A stretch of DNA of 15,372 bases, from NCBI GenBank assembly GCA_937903095.1, contig CALCZN010000018.1, positions 1-15,372 on the forward strand, given 5' to 3'. Position numbers and translations under genes: made by a program. Of the stretch, positions 15,184-15,372 are shown piece after piece (position 1 is the stretch's first letter; every line of letters starts with the position of its first letter). The DNA is from Zeimonas sp937903095 (GTDB taxonomy: Bacteria; Pseudomonadota; Gammaproteobacteria; Burkholderiales; Burkholderiaceae_E). The notes under the pieces were generated by a model that had not been told where the DNA came from, ran no database searches, and worked only from the letters and a program-made list of their open reading frames with translations.

Positions 15184-15372
15184 GCGGTGTAGCTGCTCGA
15201 GCGCTTCGCTGCAGCCGCCACGACTTCGCCGGCTCGATCTGCAAGGGCGTCCCTGGGAGCGACGTTGTGTCCGCCGCGCCTGTCGCGCACGACGAGCCAC
15301 GGCGACGGGAAGTGAAACCACGCCGCCAGTCTCCACGTGTCGGCGATATCGCCGAACGCCGCGAGAACTTCC
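15180..15372 (-). CDS. Probable antitoxin of the RES toxin, C-terminal part only
   Basis: An open frame enters from the window edge and gives 63 residues to a TGA at 15182-15180 that overlaps the toxin ATG. The residues AFGDIADTWRLAAWFHFPSP, then a Trp-Leu pair and a Pro-Arg-Asp-Ala-Leu turn, recall the C-terminal toxin-binding domain of Xre/MbcA/ParS antitoxins, where a Trp-Leu/Phe-x-x-Pro-Asn segment precedes a Pro-x-x-Leu-Leu turn. The match is by pattern and position, not close. The helix-turn-helix part would lie outside the window. The order antitoxin-toxin and the 4-bp overlap are standard for this class and would keep toxin translation coupled to antitoxin. The alternative is an unrelated small protein. 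Confidence 0.6.
   Translation of the reverse strand, partial: EVLAAFGDIADTWRLAAWFHFPSPWLVVRDRRGGHNVAPRDALADRAGEVVAAAAKRSSSYTA

Overview
The window is a GC-rich stretch of chromosome of betaproteobacterial character, probably Burkholderiales or a close relative. This rests on the high GC content, a DctP/Q/M TRAP transporter next to acyl-CoA enzymes, a DUF4124 secreted protein, a 2-hydroxychromene-2-carboxylate isomerase family protein and an E. coli-like tRNA-Ser(UGA). The lineage is inferred from gene content, not from a marker phylogeny.

Region 1 (1-4944, all + strand) is one catabolic operon. It holds the tail of an enoyl-CoA hydratase, an acyl-CoA dehydrogenase, a complete TRAP transporter (binding protein, small permease, large permease) and a TetR regulator, joined by short gaps or 4-bp overlaps. 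It probably imports a carboxylate and starts beta-oxidation-like breakdown of its CoA ester, with the TetR protein as likely ligand sensor. The substrate cannot be named, and no CoA ligase is visible.

Region 2 (4945-10205) is mostly housekeeping. RmuC (- strand) is divergent from a secreted DUF4124 protein (+). This is followed by an orphan 830-residue FtsX-type ABC permease and, upstream of it, the queuosine-precursor transporter YhhQ, both on the - strand and probably co-transcribed. A strong hairpin separates the converging DUF4124 and permease genes.

Region 3 (10206-10592) is the only gene-free stretch longer than 300 bases. It is filled by a 210-bp palindromic element: 38-bp outer arms with one mismatch and two strong inner hairpins. 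It lies between the candidate promoters of two divergent genes and looks like a dispersed palindromic or miniature element.

Region 4 (10593-14371) carries an ECH1-type dienoyl-CoA isomerase translationally coupled to a DsbA-fold isomerase (HCCA/GST-kappa type). A zinc-less quinone oxidoreductase (- strand) converges on them with a 20-bp overlap. A soluble PAS-histidine kinase without an adjacent response regulator follows.

Region 5 (14380-15372) is the most unusual. A tRNA-Ser promoter reads into a 41-nt 5' tRNA fragment and then into a complete tRNA-Ser(UGA), sharing a 17-bp direct repeat across the anticodon arm. Twelve bases beyond the tRNA is the 3' end of a RES-domain toxin gene. Its start overlaps by 4 bp the end of a probable antitoxin gene that runs off the window. 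A toxin-antitoxin pair against a rearranged tRNA gene suggests the edge of an integrated or decayed island, but no integrase is visible.
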